From NCBI RefSeq assembly GCF_003751505.1, contig NZ_RJVB01000012.1:1-64000 (forward strand): a DNA stretch of 64,000 nucleotides, written 5' to 3'. Of the stretch, positions 27,821 through 36,900 are shown in pieces. This stretch comes from Erwinia sp. JUb26 (GTDB lineage: Bacteria > Pseudomonadota > Gammaproteobacteria > Enterobacterales > Enterobacteriaceae). The notes beneath the pieces were generated by a model, which was not told where the DNA came from, did not search any database, and was given only the letters and a program-made list of their open reading frames with translations. Made by a program: the position numbers and the translations under genes. Every line of letters begins with the position of its first letter. Position 1 is the stretch's first letter.

Positions 27821-29821
27821 TCAATGCGGTTTCAGCAGCGCCTCAGCATGGCTGACAATATTTTCCACCGTGAAACCAAACTCGGCAAACAGCTTCTCAG
27901 CCGGTGCCGACTCGCCAAAACCGGTCATCCCGACAATCGCCCCGTTCAGGCCGACGTACTTGAACCAGTAATCGGCAATCCCGGCTTCAACCGCCACGCG
28001 AGCCGTAACCTGTGAGGGCAGCACCGACTCACGATAGGCGGCATCCTGCGCATCGAACAAATCGGTAGAGGGCAGGGAAACCACCCGGACCTTATGCCCG
28101 CTCGCGGTCAGCTTCTCGGCGGCACCCAGGGTGATTTCCACCTCGGAACCGGTGGCAATCAAAATCACCTCAGGCGTACCTTCGCTGTCTTTCAGGATGT
28201 ACCCCCCGCGCGAAATATTCTCCAGCTGGGCCTTGTTGCGCACAGGCTGAGCCAGATTTTGACGCGACAGGATCAGCGCGGTCGGGCCGTGATGGCGCTC
28301 AACGGCGTGCTTCCACGCCACCGCCGTCTCAACCTGATCGCACGGACGCCAGACGCTCATATTTGGCGTTACGCGCAGGCTGGCCAGCTGCTCAACCGGC
28401 TGGTGGGTTGGGCCATCTTCACCCAGCCCGATAGAATCGTGGGTATAAACCAGAACCTGGCGCGCCTTCATCAATGCCGCCATACGCACCGCATTTCGGG
28501 CATATTCAACAAACATCAGGAAGGTGGCGGTGTAGGGAATAAAACCGCCGTGATGAGCGATGCCGTTGGCGATCGCCGTCATACCAAATTCGCGTACGCC
28601 GTAGTGAATATAGTTGCCTGCGCTGTCTTCCTTAATCGATTTTGAACCCGACCAGATAGTCAAATTACTCGGTGCCAGGTCGGCTGAGCCGCCTAAAAAT
28701 TCCTTCAGCAGCGGGCCATAGGCTTCCAGTGCATTCTGCGAGGCCTTGCGGCTGGCAATTTTCTGCGGATTATCCTGCAGTTGCTGAATATATTTCTGCG
28801 TTTCAGCTTCCCAGTTTTCCGGCATGCCACCGCTCATCCGACGGCTGTATTCCGCCGCCAGTTCCGGGTGCGCGGTTTTATAGGCGTTGAAGCGAGTGTT
28901 CCAGGTTTTTTCGCGTTCGGCGCCGGCCTGTTTCGCATCCCACTGAGCATAAATATCTTTCGGGATCTCGAAAGGTGGATATTTCCAGCCCAGTTCTTTT
29001 CGCGTCAGGGCAACTTCTTCTTCCCCCAGCGCCGCACCGTGGGATTCCTCCTTGCCGGCTTTATTGGGTGAGCCGAAGCCGATAATCGTTTTACAGATAA
29101 TCAGTGACGGTTTATCGGTGACGCTTTGCGCTTCTTTAATCGCGGTGGCAATCGCTTCAGGGTTGTGCCCGTCAATATCGTGGATCACATGCCAGTGATA
29201 GGCCTCGAAGCGCTTCGCCGTATCATCGGTAAACCAGCCGTCCGTCTCACCGTCAATGGAAATGCCGTTGTGATCGTAGAAACCAATCAGCTTGCCCAGT
29301 CCCAGCGTTCCGGCCAGGGAGCTGACTTCATGGGAGATGCCTTCCATCAGGCAGCCATCGCCCATAAACACATAGGTAAAGTGGTCAACGATTTGATGAT
29401 CCGGGCGGTTAAACTGTGCTGCCAGCGTGCGTTCAGCAATAGCCATACCCACCGCGTTAGCCAGACCCTGGCCCAGCGGTCCGGTGGTTGTTTCAACGCC
29501 CGGCGTATAGCCGATTTCCGGATGTCCTGGCGTTTTAGAATGTAGCTGACGGAAGTTTTTCAGCTCATCCATCGGTAAATCGTAGCCGGTGAGGTGCAGC
29601 AGGCTGTAAAGCAGCATCGAGGCGTGGCCGTTGGAGAGAATAAAGCGATCGCGATCGGCCCAGGCCGGATTGGTCGGGTTGTGATGCAGGAACTCACGCC
29701 ACAGGACTTCTGCAATATCCGCCATGCCCATCGGCGCGCCGGGGTGACCGGATTTTGCTTTTTGCACGGCGTCCATGCTCAGAGCGCGGATGGCGTTTGC
29801 CAGTTCTCTACGTGAAGACAT
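27821..29821 (-). CDS. tktB: Transketolase
   Basis: A 666-residue thiamine-diphosphate enzyme of the non-oxidative pentose phosphate pathway. It moves two-carbon units between ketoses and aldoses, using or making erythrose-4-phosphate. The TPP-binding GDGCLMEG motif (about residues 154-161) and the [15 protein letters not shown] and [19 protein letters not shown] segments are complete. It is called tktB rather than tktA from synteny, because it follows talA and neighbours ypfG as in E. coli. It is likely co-transcribed with talA (68 bp gap). The adjacent polyol cluster is predicted to supply erythrose-4-phosphate. Confidence 0.95.
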   Translation of the reverse strand: MSSRRELANAIRALSMDAVQKAKSGHPGAPMGMADIAEVLWREFLHHNPTNPAWADRDRFILSNGHASMLLYSLLHLTGYDLPMDELKNFRQLHSKTPGHPEIGYTPGVETTTGPLGQGLANAVGMAIAERTLAAQFNRPDHQIVDHFTYVFMGDGCLMEGISHEVSSLAGTLGLGKLIGFYDHNGISIDGETDGWFTDDTAKRFEAYHWHVIHDIDGHNPEAIATAIKEAQSVTDKPSLIICKTIIGFGSPNKAGKEESHGAALGEEEVALTRKELGWKYPPFEIPKDIYAQWDAKQAGAEREKTWNTRFNAYKTAHPELAAEYSRRMSGGMPENWEAETQKYIQQLQDNPQKIASRKASQNALEAYGPLLKEFLGGSADLAPSNLTIWSGSKSIKEDSAGNYIHYGVREFGMTAIANGIAHHGGFIPYTATFLMFVEYARNAVRMAALMKARQVLVYTHDSIGLGEDGPTHQPVEQLASLRVTPNMSVWRPCDQVETAVAWKHAVERHHGPTALILSRQNLAQPVRNKAQLENISRGGYILKDSEGTPEVILIATGSEVEITLGAAEKLTASGHKVRVVSLPSTDLFDAQDAAYRESVLPSQVTARVAVEAGIADYWFKYVGLNGAIVGMTGFGESAPAEKLFAEFGFTVENIVSHAEALLKPH

Positions 29822-29889
29822 ATATGCTCCCGAAATGCGGAGGGCGGACAGGTAATCCGCCCTGATGATGGAAAGGGTGAGTTGAGGAA

Positions 29890-30840
29890 TTACAGTTTAG
29901 CGGCCAGCACGTCTTCCAGCTTCTGCTGGTCAACGGCGAACTGGCGGATACCTTCAGCCAGCTTCTCTACCGCCATCGGATCCTGATTGTGCTGCCAGCG
30001 GAATTCGGCTTCGGACAGCGGTGCAGGCTGATGGAAGGCCTCGGTAGACGGCGTCAGCTTACGCTCCACCGGCGCATTGCTGGCTTGCAGCTCCTCCAGC
30101 AGATTAGGGGAAATGGTCAGACGATCGCAGCCCGCCAGCGCCAGAATCTGTTCAGCTTTACGGAAGCTGGCGCCCATAATCACCGTGTTATAGCGGTGCT
30201 GTTTGTAATATTCATAGATACTGCGCACGGATTTTACGCCCGGATCCTCATCAACCACATACGGATCAAGCGGCTTACGGCTGTTGTACCAGTCATAAAT
30301 ACGGCCAACGAATGGGGAGATCAGGAATACGCCCGCCTCGGCGCAGGCACGCGCCTGAGCAAAGGAGAACAGCAGCGTAAGGTTGCACTGAATGCCGTTC
30401 TTTTCCAGTTCCTCAGCCGCTTTAATGCCTTCCCAGGTGGAGGCCAGCTTGATCAGGATGCGCGAACGGTCAATGCCGTGTTCCTCGTACATTCTGATCA
30501 GCTTTTCCGCTTTGGTGACGCACATGCCGCGATCAAACGACAGCCGTGCATCCACCTCGGTAGAGACGCGGCCCGGCACGCTTTTCAGAATTTCCAGGCC
30601 GAGATTCACGGCGACTTTATCGCTGGCGTTAATAATCTGGGTTTCTTTGCTGCCGCCCTGCTTTTTGGCGTAGTCGATAGCGTCGGTAATCAGATGTTTG
30701 TAAGAATCCAGCCCGGCGGCTTTGAGAATAAGAGACGGATTGGTTGTCGCATCTTCCGGGTGATAGTTGCGGATGGATTCAATGTCGCCGCTGTCTGCCA
30801 CGACCGTGGTGAACTGCTTCAGTGCGTCTAGCTGATTCAT
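29890..30840 (-). CDS. talA: Transaldolase
   Basis: A 316-residue class I transaldolase, which converts sedoheptulose-7-P plus glyceraldehyde-3-P to erythrose-4-P plus fructose-6-P. Schiff-base Lys131 lies in [12 protein letters not shown], and the [12 protein letters not shown] and [18 protein letters not shown] segments are intact. I chose the ATG at 30840 ([10 protein letters not shown]), which gives the E. coli TalA length of 316; a longer in-frame extension to 30957 is unlike any transaldolase. It precedes tktB and is preceded on the same strand by the RpiB-like gene 233 bp upstream, so all three may be read in one direction. Confidence 0.95.
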   Translation of the reverse strand: MNQLDALKQFTTVVADSGDIESIRNYHPEDATTNPSLILKAAGLDSYKHLITDAIDYAKKQGGSKETQIINASDKVAVNLGLEILKSVPGRVSTEVDARLSFDRGMCVTKAEKLIRMYEEHGIDRSRILIKLASTWEGIKAAEELEKNGIQCNLTLLFSFAQARACAEAGVFLISPFVGRIYDWYNSRKPLDPYVVDEDPGVKSVRSIYEYYKQHRYNTVIMGASFRKAEQILALAGCDRLTISPNLLEELQASNAPVERKLTPSTEAFHQPAPLSEAEFRWQHNQDPMAVEKLAEGIRQFAVDQQKLEDVLAAKL

Positions 30841-31073
30841 CTCTCTAAGCTCCTTGATAAGCATTCTTGTACCCGACTGCCGGTAACAGATGCGCCCGAT
30901 GCGCTTCTGAACCGCGGGGGTACTGCGGTTGTTGCGAAATAATCTCAGGCGGATCACAGTGCATCAGGCGGCAATGAACTGGAATGCGCTTTTTCTGATT
31001 GTTGCAATGGGCGTGCCCAATGAGTCACCGCAGCCCGCGTATACCAGGGCTGGCAGGAGATATCCCCCATCTT

Positions 31074-31532
31074 TTACGAACGGTTAAGCTGCTCGTAGTA
31101 GCCGATTTTTTCAACTTTTGGCGCTGAGCGTCCGCCTTCAAATTCCGCATTAAGCCAGGCAGCAAGAATAGATTTTGCCAGTTCGGCCCCGATAACTCGG
31201 GCACCTAAGGTAATGATCTGCGCGTCGTTACTTTTGCGAGCGCGTTCTGCGGAGTAAGTATCGTGGCACTGAGCGGCGCGAATGCCGGGCACTTTGTTTG
31301 CCGTGATGCTCATGCCAATGCCGGTGCCGCAGACCAGAATGCCACGCAGATGGCGGCCATTTTTGATGGCTTGTGCCACCGTCCAGGCGATATCAGGATA
31401 GGCACATCCGCCGTCGTGCTGTGCATCCGCGCTGTAATCCACAGTGGTAAAGCCGGACTGGTGAAGATAGTCAACCAGGGCATTTTTCAACTCAATGGCG
31501 GCATCATCAGCGCCAATTGCAATAGAAAGCAT
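31074..31532 (-). CDS. RpiB/LacAB-family sugar-phosphate isomerase
   Basis: A 152-residue aldose-ketose isomerase of the RpiB/LacAB family. The catalytic Cys68 and anion-binding loop are present in LVCGTGIGMSITANKVPGIRAA, with the downstream RKSNDAQIITLGARVIG helix. The usual N-terminal D-H-x-G motif is GADDAA here, so the His is replaced by Asp, which points away from plain ribose-5-P isomerase. Divergently placed from a polyol operon with DhaK/DhaL and dehydrogenases, it most likely interconverts D-erythrulose-4-P and D-erythrose-4-P, as the RpiB relatives of described tetritol pathways do. Ribose-5-P isomerase B is the alternative. Product use by the adjacent TalA and TktB would fit. Confidence 0.85.
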   Translation of the reverse strand: MLSIAIGADDAAIELKNALVDYLHQSGFTTVDYSADAQHDGGCAYPDIAWTVAQAIKNGRHLRGILVCGTGIGMSITANKVPGIRAAQCHDTYSAERARKSNDAQIITLGARVIGAELAKSILAAWLNAEFEGGRSAPKVEKIGYYEQLNRS

Positions 31533-31846
31533 AGCAGATCTCCAAAAGAAGGTGACGAAAGTGGCTGGCGATCCCGTGGATCGACCCCACCGCTGTGCTT
31601 ACCCTATGCGCAAATAAACAAATGTTCAATATGCGTTCATATGATTGATGCTTTTTACCGGGTGTTTAAAATTAAAAGAGGGATAGATCACATTAAAAGA
31701 GATTGGTATTGCTGATTTACTCTCAAAAATCCGGCTTTACGAGGCTTGTCACAGTTTTAATCTTCCATCGTTGGCTTCCTGACGTGCTGTGCGTACTGTT
31801 CATTTAATCAATGAGCGCTCAAATGATCAATAAGCGGAGACGGATT
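31533..31846. promoter_or_regulatory. Divergent control region of the polyol cluster
   Basis: About 314 bp between the RpiB-like gene and the MDR dehydrogenase gene, with no gene inside. Candidate operators are the 10 bp palindrome TGAGCGCTCA at 31812-31821 next to the dehydrogenase start, and GTTCA repeated 11 bp apart (31624 and 31635) on the RpiB side. Both share a TGA(A/G)CGC core when read in a common orientation. The SorC-type regulator at 36901 is the likely binder. Confidence 0.45.
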
Positions 31847-32959
31847 ATGTGCCAGACATGTTCAGAACAAAACCGACGCCTTGCGGATATACCGCCGCGA
31901 ATGAAGGCGGTTGTGGCCTATGCGCCGGGTGATTACCGGCTTGAGGAAGTGGATGTACCCAACATCGGGCCAAAAGAGATCCTGGTTAAAGTCGAAGCCT
32001 GCGGTATCTGCGCCGGAGACGTAAAGGCCTATGAAGGTGCGCCGAGCTTCTGGGGCGATGACAAGCAGCCCGCCTATATCAAGGCTCCAATGATCCCGGG
32101 GCATGAGTTTATTGCTCACGTGGTGGCGCTGGGCGATGAGGTGACGGAGTTTAACCTCGGCGATCGGGTGATCTCCGAACAGATCGTGCCGTGCTGGGAA
32201 TGCCGCTTCTGTAATCGCGGGCAGTACTGGATGTGCGAAAAACACGATCTCTACGGCTTCCAGAGCAACGTCAACGGCGGCATGGCGCAGTATATGAAGT
32301 TTACCAAAGAGGCGATCAACTATGCCGTCCCTGCGGATCTGCCGATTGAGAAAGCCATCCTGATTGAACCGTACGCCTGTTCGCTTCACGCCGTGCAGCG
32401 CGCCAACATCAAGCTGGGCGACGTGGTCGTGCTGGCCGGGGCGGGGACGCTGGGGTTGGGCATGATCGGTGCGATTAAGAAGTCCGGCGCGGAAAAACTG
32501 GTGGTGCTCGACCTGTCCGACAGTCGACTTGAACTGGCAAAAACCTTCGGTGCGGATCTGGTGATTAACCCCGCGCGTGAGGACGCGATAAAAATCGTCA
32601 AGGAGATGACCGACGGCTACGGCTGCGATATTTACATCGAAGCAACCGGCGCGGCGAAGTCGGTCGAGCAGGGCCTGACGATGATCCGTAAGCTCGGCAC
32701 CTTTGTGGAGTTCTCGGTGTTTAAGGATCCGGTCAGCGTTGACTGGAGCATTATCAGCGACCGTAAAGAGCTGGATCTGCTCGGTTCGCACCTTGGACCT
32801 TACTGCTACCCGCTGGTCATTAACGGTATCGCAGACGGATCGCTGCCAACCGAAGGGGTGGTCACCCATACGTTGCCGCTGGAACGCTTCGCCGAAGGGT
32901 TCGATTTGATGAAGCGCGGCGTTGATTCGATCAAGGTCGTTCTTAATCCAAATCTCTGA
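31847..32959 (+). CDS. Zinc-dependent MDR dehydrogenase (erythritol/L-threitol dehydrogenase-like)
   Basis: A 370-residue medium-chain alcohol/polyol dehydrogenase. The catalytic zinc site includes Cys52 (ACGIC) and His86-Glu87 (PGHEF). The structural zinc cysteines are 116, 119, 122 and 130 (CWECRFCNRGQYWMC), and the NAD-binding GAGTLGLG loop is near 196-203. I chose the ATG at 31847 for its GCGGAGA ribosome site. It resembles proteins described as erythritol/L-threitol dehydrogenases (EltD), which oxidise a tetritol to an erythrulose. Operon partners (a second dehydrogenase, polyol permease, dihydroxyacetone-type kinase) support a C4 polyol, but sorbitol- or other polyol-type activity cannot be excluded from sequence alone. 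Confidence 0.85.
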   Translation: MCQTCSEQNRRLADIPPRMKAVVAYAPGDYRLEEVDVPNIGPKEILVKVEACGICAGDVKAYEGAPSFWGDDKQPAYIKAPMIPGHEFIAHVVALGDEVTEFNLGDRVISEQIVPCWECRFCNRGQYWMCEKHDLYGFQSNVNGGMAQYMKFTKEAINYAVPADLPIEKAILIEPYACSLHAVQRANIKLGDVVVLAGAGTLGLGMIGAIKKSGAEKLVVLDLSDSRLELAKTFGADLVINPAREDAIKIVKEMTDGYGCDIYIEATGAAKSVEQGLTMIRKLGTFVEFSVFKDPVSVDWSIISDRKELDLLGSHLGPYCYPLVINGIADGSLPTEGVVTHTLPLERFAEGFDLMKRGVDSIKVVLNPNL

Positions 32960-33032
32960 TCCAGGCCTGGCGGGTGCGGCAGTCCTGGGCCATTCCGGGC
33001 GCATCTCCTGAAGGCAACACCGGGAGGATACA

Positions 33033-34304
33033 ATGTTACAACGAATGATTGCGCGTACGGGGCTGTCACCCAAACTGATGCTGGGCTACGCGGGCGTACT
33101 GATTTTTATGATGGGCGAAGGGCTGGAGCAGGGATGGCTGTCGCCTTACCTGATTGAAAAAGGGCTTAGCGTGCAGCAGTCCGCGCTGCTGTTCAGCGTT
33201 TACGGTTTTGCCGCCGCGATCGCCGCCTGGTTTTCCGGCGTGCTGGCCGAAATCTACACGGCAAAGCGCGTGATGCTGATCGGACTGGTGCTGTTTATGA
33301 TCGGTTCTGTGCTGTTCCTGAGCATCGGTCTGCCGAGCAATCACCTGATGACGATGATCCCGACCTACGCGCTTCGCGGTCTGGGTTACCCGCTGTTTGC
33401 CTACGGTTTCCTGGTCTGGGTCGCGTATGAAGCGCCGCGCGAACGGCTGGGTTCAGCGGTAGGCATCTTCTGGTTCGTTTACAGCGGCGGGCTGAGCGTA
33501 CTCGGCGTGCTGTACTCCAGTATCGCGCTGCCGGTACTGGGAGAAATCCATACCCTGTGGAGTGCGCTGATCTTCGTGATGCTGGGCGCGATGATTGCGC
33601 TGTTCCTCAATCGAGGGAAAGACGATGCGGAAGCGCAGCGCGAAAAGCCGTCGCTGGCCTACGTGTTGAAGGGCATCACCATTGCCTTTGAAAATCCTAA
33701 AATTGGCCTGGGAGGGATTGTCCGCACGATTAATACCTCGGCGGCCTACGGCTTCGTGGTGTTTATGCCGACTTACATGATGGATTTCGGCTTTAGCCGC
33801 ACCGACTGGCTGCATATGTATGCCGCGCTGTGGGGCGTCAATATCATCTTTAATCTGCTGTTCGGCATCATCAGCGACGGCCTTGGCTGGCGCAACGTGG
33901 TGATGTGGTTCGGCTGCATCGGCTGCGCTATGACCACCGTGCTGTTCTTCTATATGCCGCAGTGGCTGGGTGCAAACTATCTGGCCACTATCGCCATCGC
34001 CGGGCTGTTTGGTGCCTGCCTGGCCGCTTTCGTTCCACTCTCCGCGCTGATGCCGTCACTGGCACCGGAAAATAAAGGGGCAGCGATGTCGATTCTTAAC
34101 CTGGGTGCCGGGTTAAGTACGTTTGTTGGTCCGGCGGTGGTTGGCCTGTTTATCGGGCCGTTTGGTGCCGCCGGGGTGATCTGGATTTACACCGGTCTCT
34201 ATCTACTGGCGGCGGTGCTGATGAAATTCGTCACGTTACCCACGGGGGACGCGTCTGAGGCCAGCGCCGACACCCGGTTAATCAAACAGAAAGGAGCGCT
34301 CTGA
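33033..34304 (+). CDS. MFS polyol permease (RbtT/DalT/CsbX-like)
   Basis: A 423-residue major facilitator with about 12 membrane helices. It resembles the ribitol/D-arabinitol permease group (RbtT, DalT), notably in the first helices (LGYAGVLIFMMGEGLEQGWLSPYL) and the long YALRGLGYPLFAYGFLVWVAY segment. A GGGAGGATAC ribosome site precedes the ATG. The stop overlaps the following SDR start (TGATG), so it is translated within the polyol operon. It should import the operon's sugar alcohol by proton symport. The exact substrate is inferred from the neighbours. Confidence 0.87.
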   Translation: MLQRMIARTGLSPKLMLGYAGVLIFMMGEGLEQGWLSPYLIEKGLSVQQSALLFSVYGFAAAIAAWFSGVLAEIYTAKRVMLIGLVLFMIGSVLFLSIGLPSNHLMTMIPTYALRGLGYPLFAYGFLVWVAYEAPRERLGSAVGIFWFVYSGGLSVLGVLYSSIALPVLGEIHTLWSALIFVMLGAMIALFLNRGKDDAEAQREKPSLAYVLKGITIAFENPKIGLGGIVRTINTSAAYGFVVFMPTYMMDFGFSRTDWLHMYAALWGVNIIFNLLFGIISDGLGWRNVVMWFGCIGCAMTTVLFFYMPQWLGANYLATIAIAGLFGACLAAFVPLSALMPSLAPENKGAAMSILNLGAGLSTFVGPAVVGLFIGPFGAAGVIWIYTGLYLLAAVLMKFVTLPTGDASEASADTRLIKQKGAL

Positions 34305-35047
34305 TGAGCACAGAACTCGCGGGCAAAGTTGCCCTGATCACCGGCGGTGCAGCAGGCATTGGTTATGCCATCGCCGAATGTTTTTTGCAGCATGGCGCAA
34401 GCGTGGCGCTGTTCGATCGCGACCCGGCGGTAGCCGATGTTGCCAGAACGCTGGATGCACAGCGGGCTATTGGCCTTGCGGTTGATGTTACCTGCCGCCA
34501 GGCGGTTTATCAGGCCGTTGAGCAGACCGTGGGGCATTTTGGTCGGCTGGATATTGCGGTGAACTGCGCGGGCGTCGCGCTGCTGGCCCCTGCCGAATCC
34601 CTCAGCGAGGAAGCGTGGGACCGCACGCTGGATATTAATCTGAAGGGAACCTTCCTCGTTTCGCAGGCGGCAGGCCAGCACTTCCTGCGGCAGAAAAGCG
34701 GCAACATTATCAATATGGCCTCGCAGGCCAGCGTGGTGGCACTGCCGCAGCATCTCGCCTACTGCGCCAGCAAAGCGGCTGTGGTCGGGCTAACCCAGGT
34801 GCTGGCGCTGGAGTGGGGGCCGCACAATATTAACGTCAATGCCATTTCGCCAACGGTGGTGCTGACCGAGCTGGGAGCGAAGGCCTGGGCCGGAGAAGCC
34901 GGTGAGGCGCATAAAAAACAGATCCCGCTGCGTCGGTTTGCGGAGCCAGCGCACATTGCTGCTACGGCGCTGTTCCTTGCCAGCCCGGGTGCGGCAATGA
35001 TGAACGGTGCCAACGTGGTGGTCGATGGCGGCTTTACCATTTGCTGA
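34304..35047 (+). CDS. SDR-family dehydrogenase (D-threitol dehydrogenase-like)
   Basis: A 247-residue short-chain dehydrogenase with NAD(P)-binding TGGAAGIG (residues 13-20), NCAG at 87-90, and catalytic Ser140, Tyr153 and Lys157 (YCASK). It ends in the typical GANVVVDGGFTIC. It overlaps the permease stop by one base. By context it should oxidise a polyol to a ketose, and D-threitol to D-erythrulose (DthD-like) is the favoured reading, complementing the MDR enzyme. SDR specificity cannot be read from these motifs, so this is context-based. Confidence 0.83.
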   Translation: MSTELAGKVALITGGAAGIGYAIAECFLQHGASVALFDRDPAVADVARTLDAQRAIGLAVDVTCRQAVYQAVEQTVGHFGRLDIAVNCAGVALLAPAESLSEEAWDRTLDINLKGTFLVSQAAGQHFLRQKSGNIINMASQASVVALPQHLAYCASKAAVVGLTQVLALEWGPHNINVNAISPTVVLTELGAKAWAGEAGEAHKKQIPLRRFAEPAHIAATALFLASPGAAMMNGANVVVDGGFTIC

Positions 35048-35076
35048 AGTCAGAATTTTGCTAACAGGAGTGACAG

Positions 35077-36078
35077 ATGAATCGCATTATTAACGATCCT
35101 GATTATGTTGTAGAGGACGCTATTCAGGGCTATCTGAAAGCCCATCCGGGCATCTACCAGGCCACCGACAACCCGCGGGTGCTCAAGCGCCCGCAGGCCC
35201 CGATTGCGGGTAAGGTCGGCGTCGTCACCGGCGGCGGATCTGGCCATGAGCCGGCATTCCTTGGCTATGTGGGAAAAAACATGCTGGATGCGGTGGCGAT
35301 CGGTGAGGTGTTCTCTTCGCCCACGGCCGGTGCCTTCCTCGATGCATTTAAGGCGGCGGACGGCGGTGCGGGCGTGGCCTGCCTTTATGGCAACTACGCG
35401 GGCGATAACATGAACGTTAAGATGGCGATGAAAAAAGCCACCGCCGCCGGGATCGTGGTGAAAACCGTGGTGGCGAATGACGACGTGGCATCCGCGCCGG
35501 TCAGCGAAATCGAAAGGCGTCGCGGCGTGGCGGGCGAAATCCTGATGTGGAAAGTCGGCGCGGCGGCCGCGGCGCAGGGGTACGATCTGGATGGCGTGAT
35601 CGCCGTAGCGCAGAAGGCCATCGATCGCTGCCGTTCAATTGGCGCTGGCCTGAGTTCCTGCACCATTCCGGCGGTGGGCAAGCCCAATTTCCATATCGAA
35701 CCGGGCACAATGGAGATTGGTATTGGCCACCACGGCGAGCCGGGCATTGAAGTGATCCCGACGCAGAGCGCAAAAGAGATGGCTGCCACCATGCTGAACT
35801 TCGTGCTCGCCGAACAGACCGTCTCGCCGCCGCCGGAGGTGGTGGTACTGGTTTCCGGCCTGGGAGCTACGCCGGTCATGGAGCTGTATATCTACTACGC
35901 GGAGGTGGAAAAACTGCTGGCTGAGAAAGGCATTCGTGTCCATCTTGCGCTGGTGGGCAACTACTTTACCTCGCTGGAAATGATGGGCGTAACGCTGACG
36001 CTGATGACGCTGGATGATGAACTAAAAAAGCTGGTTGACCTGCCGACTCAGGCACCCGGCCTGACGCTGGGAGAATAA
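35077..36078 (+). CDS. Dihydroxyacetone kinase-type substrate-binding subunit (DhaK-like)
   Basis: A 333-residue DhaK-family subunit, which binds a short ketose covalently through a histidine: His218/His219 in IGIGHHGEPG. The N-terminal VTGGGSGHEPAFLGYVG loop and YGNYAGDNMN segment are family hallmarks. It has a clear AGGAG ribosome site and a DhaL-like partner immediately downstream. No PTS-type DhaM is present in the window, so the kinase may use ATP instead. In this operon the ketose is likely D- or L-erythrulose, as in described tetritol kinases (DerK/LerK), rather than dihydroxyacetone. Dihydroxyacetone remains possible. Confidence 0.9.
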   Translation: MNRIINDPDYVVEDAIQGYLKAHPGIYQATDNPRVLKRPQAPIAGKVGVVTGGGSGHEPAFLGYVGKNMLDAVAIGEVFSSPTAGAFLDAFKAADGGAGVACLYGNYAGDNMNVKMAMKKATAAGIVVKTVVANDDVASAPVSEIERRRGVAGEILMWKVGAAAAAQGYDLDGVIAVAQKAIDRCRSIGAGLSSCTIPAVGKPNFHIEPGTMEIGIGHHGEPGIEVIPTQSAKEMAATMLNFVLAEQTVSPPPEVVVLVSGLGATPVMELYIYYAEVEKLLAEKGIRVHLALVGNYFTSLEMMGVTLTLMTLDDELKKLVDLPTQAPGLTLGE

Positions 36079-36079
36079 G

Positions 36080-36727
36080 ATGATGACGCAACTTTCAACG
36101 CAGCACGGCAGCCTGCTGGTCAGCGAGCTGGTGACGGTAATAAAAGGCAATCGTGACTATTTGAGCGAAATTGACGGCGCTATCGGCGATGGCGATCACG
36201 GCATCAACATGGCGAAAGGCTTTAGTCTTTGTGGCGAAAAGCTTAACGAGCAGCAGTCGCTGGCCGAAGCGTTTGATACGCTCTCCGACGCGTTAATGGA
36301 GGGGATTGGCGGATCGATGGGGCCGCTGTACGGCAGTTTCTTTATGGGGATGGCCGATAATATTCGCAGTAAATCTGCCCTGACGGCCGATGATTTTGCC
36401 GCTATGCTGCGTGCGGGGCTGACCGAACTGCAGGATATCAGCGAGGCGGGTGTGGGCGATAAGTGCCTGATGGACACGCTGATCCCGGCGGTGGAGACGG
36501 CGGAACGCCGGTCGTCTGAAGGGTATCCAATCATGCTACAGGCGATCCGCGAGGCTGCCCGCCAGGGGCGCGACTCAACGAAAGCGCTGGTGGCGAAAAT
36601 TGGCCGCGCCAGCCGTCTGGGCGAGCGTTCACGCGGCGTGCTGGATGCCGGTGCGGTATCCTGCTGCCTGCTGCTGGAGCAGATGGCGGCCAGCGCTCAA
36701 CAGCAGCTGCTGGCGGAGACGGCCTGA
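36080..36727 (+). CDS. Dihydroxyacetone kinase-type nucleotide-binding subunit (DhaL-like)
   Basis: A 215-residue DhaL-family subunit that carries the phosphoryl donor. The Mg-ADP-binding aspartates are present (Asp32, Asp37, Asp39 in EIDGAIGDGDHG), followed by GGSMGPLYGSFF and the C-terminal GRASRLGERSRGVLDAGA signature. It starts 1 bp after the DhaK stop (a second Met follows the first). The DhaK-DhaL pair without DhaM is either ATP-dependent or relies on an unlinked DhaM. It should phosphorylate the ketose made by the two dehydrogenases. Confidence 0.9.
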   Translation: MMTQLSTQHGSLLVSELVTVIKGNRDYLSEIDGAIGDGDHGINMAKGFSLCGEKLNEQQSLAEAFDTLSDALMEGIGGSMGPLYGSFFMGMADNIRSKSALTADDFAAMLRAGLTELQDISEAGVGDKCLMDTLIPAVETAERRSSEGYPIMLQAIREAARQGRDSTKALVAKIGRASRLGERSRGVLDAGAVSCCLLLEQMAASAQQQLLAETA

Positions 36728-36900
36728 CGGTACGGCAAGAAAAATCCGACCTGCTCGTGCCGTAAAATGGTATAAATTAGCAGCCCGTCACGTGCATCGG
36801 GAGCGGCTGAATACCGCTTCTTATGCGATCATTGACATCGATTGCGGCAGGAATAATCCTGCCCAAACAGCCCGACTCAGACAGAGAGACGACTGCCCGG

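Noticed and set aside
27480..27971. A 163-codon plus-strand frame across repeat copy B
   Set aside because: It runs through the repeat and into the 3' end of tktB on the other strand; the composition is low-complexity and unlike a protein.
31862..33073. A 403-codon frame opposite the MDR dehydrogenase
   Set aside because: Long, but antisense to an enzyme with all zinc and NAD motifs; no ribosome site or recognisable domain.
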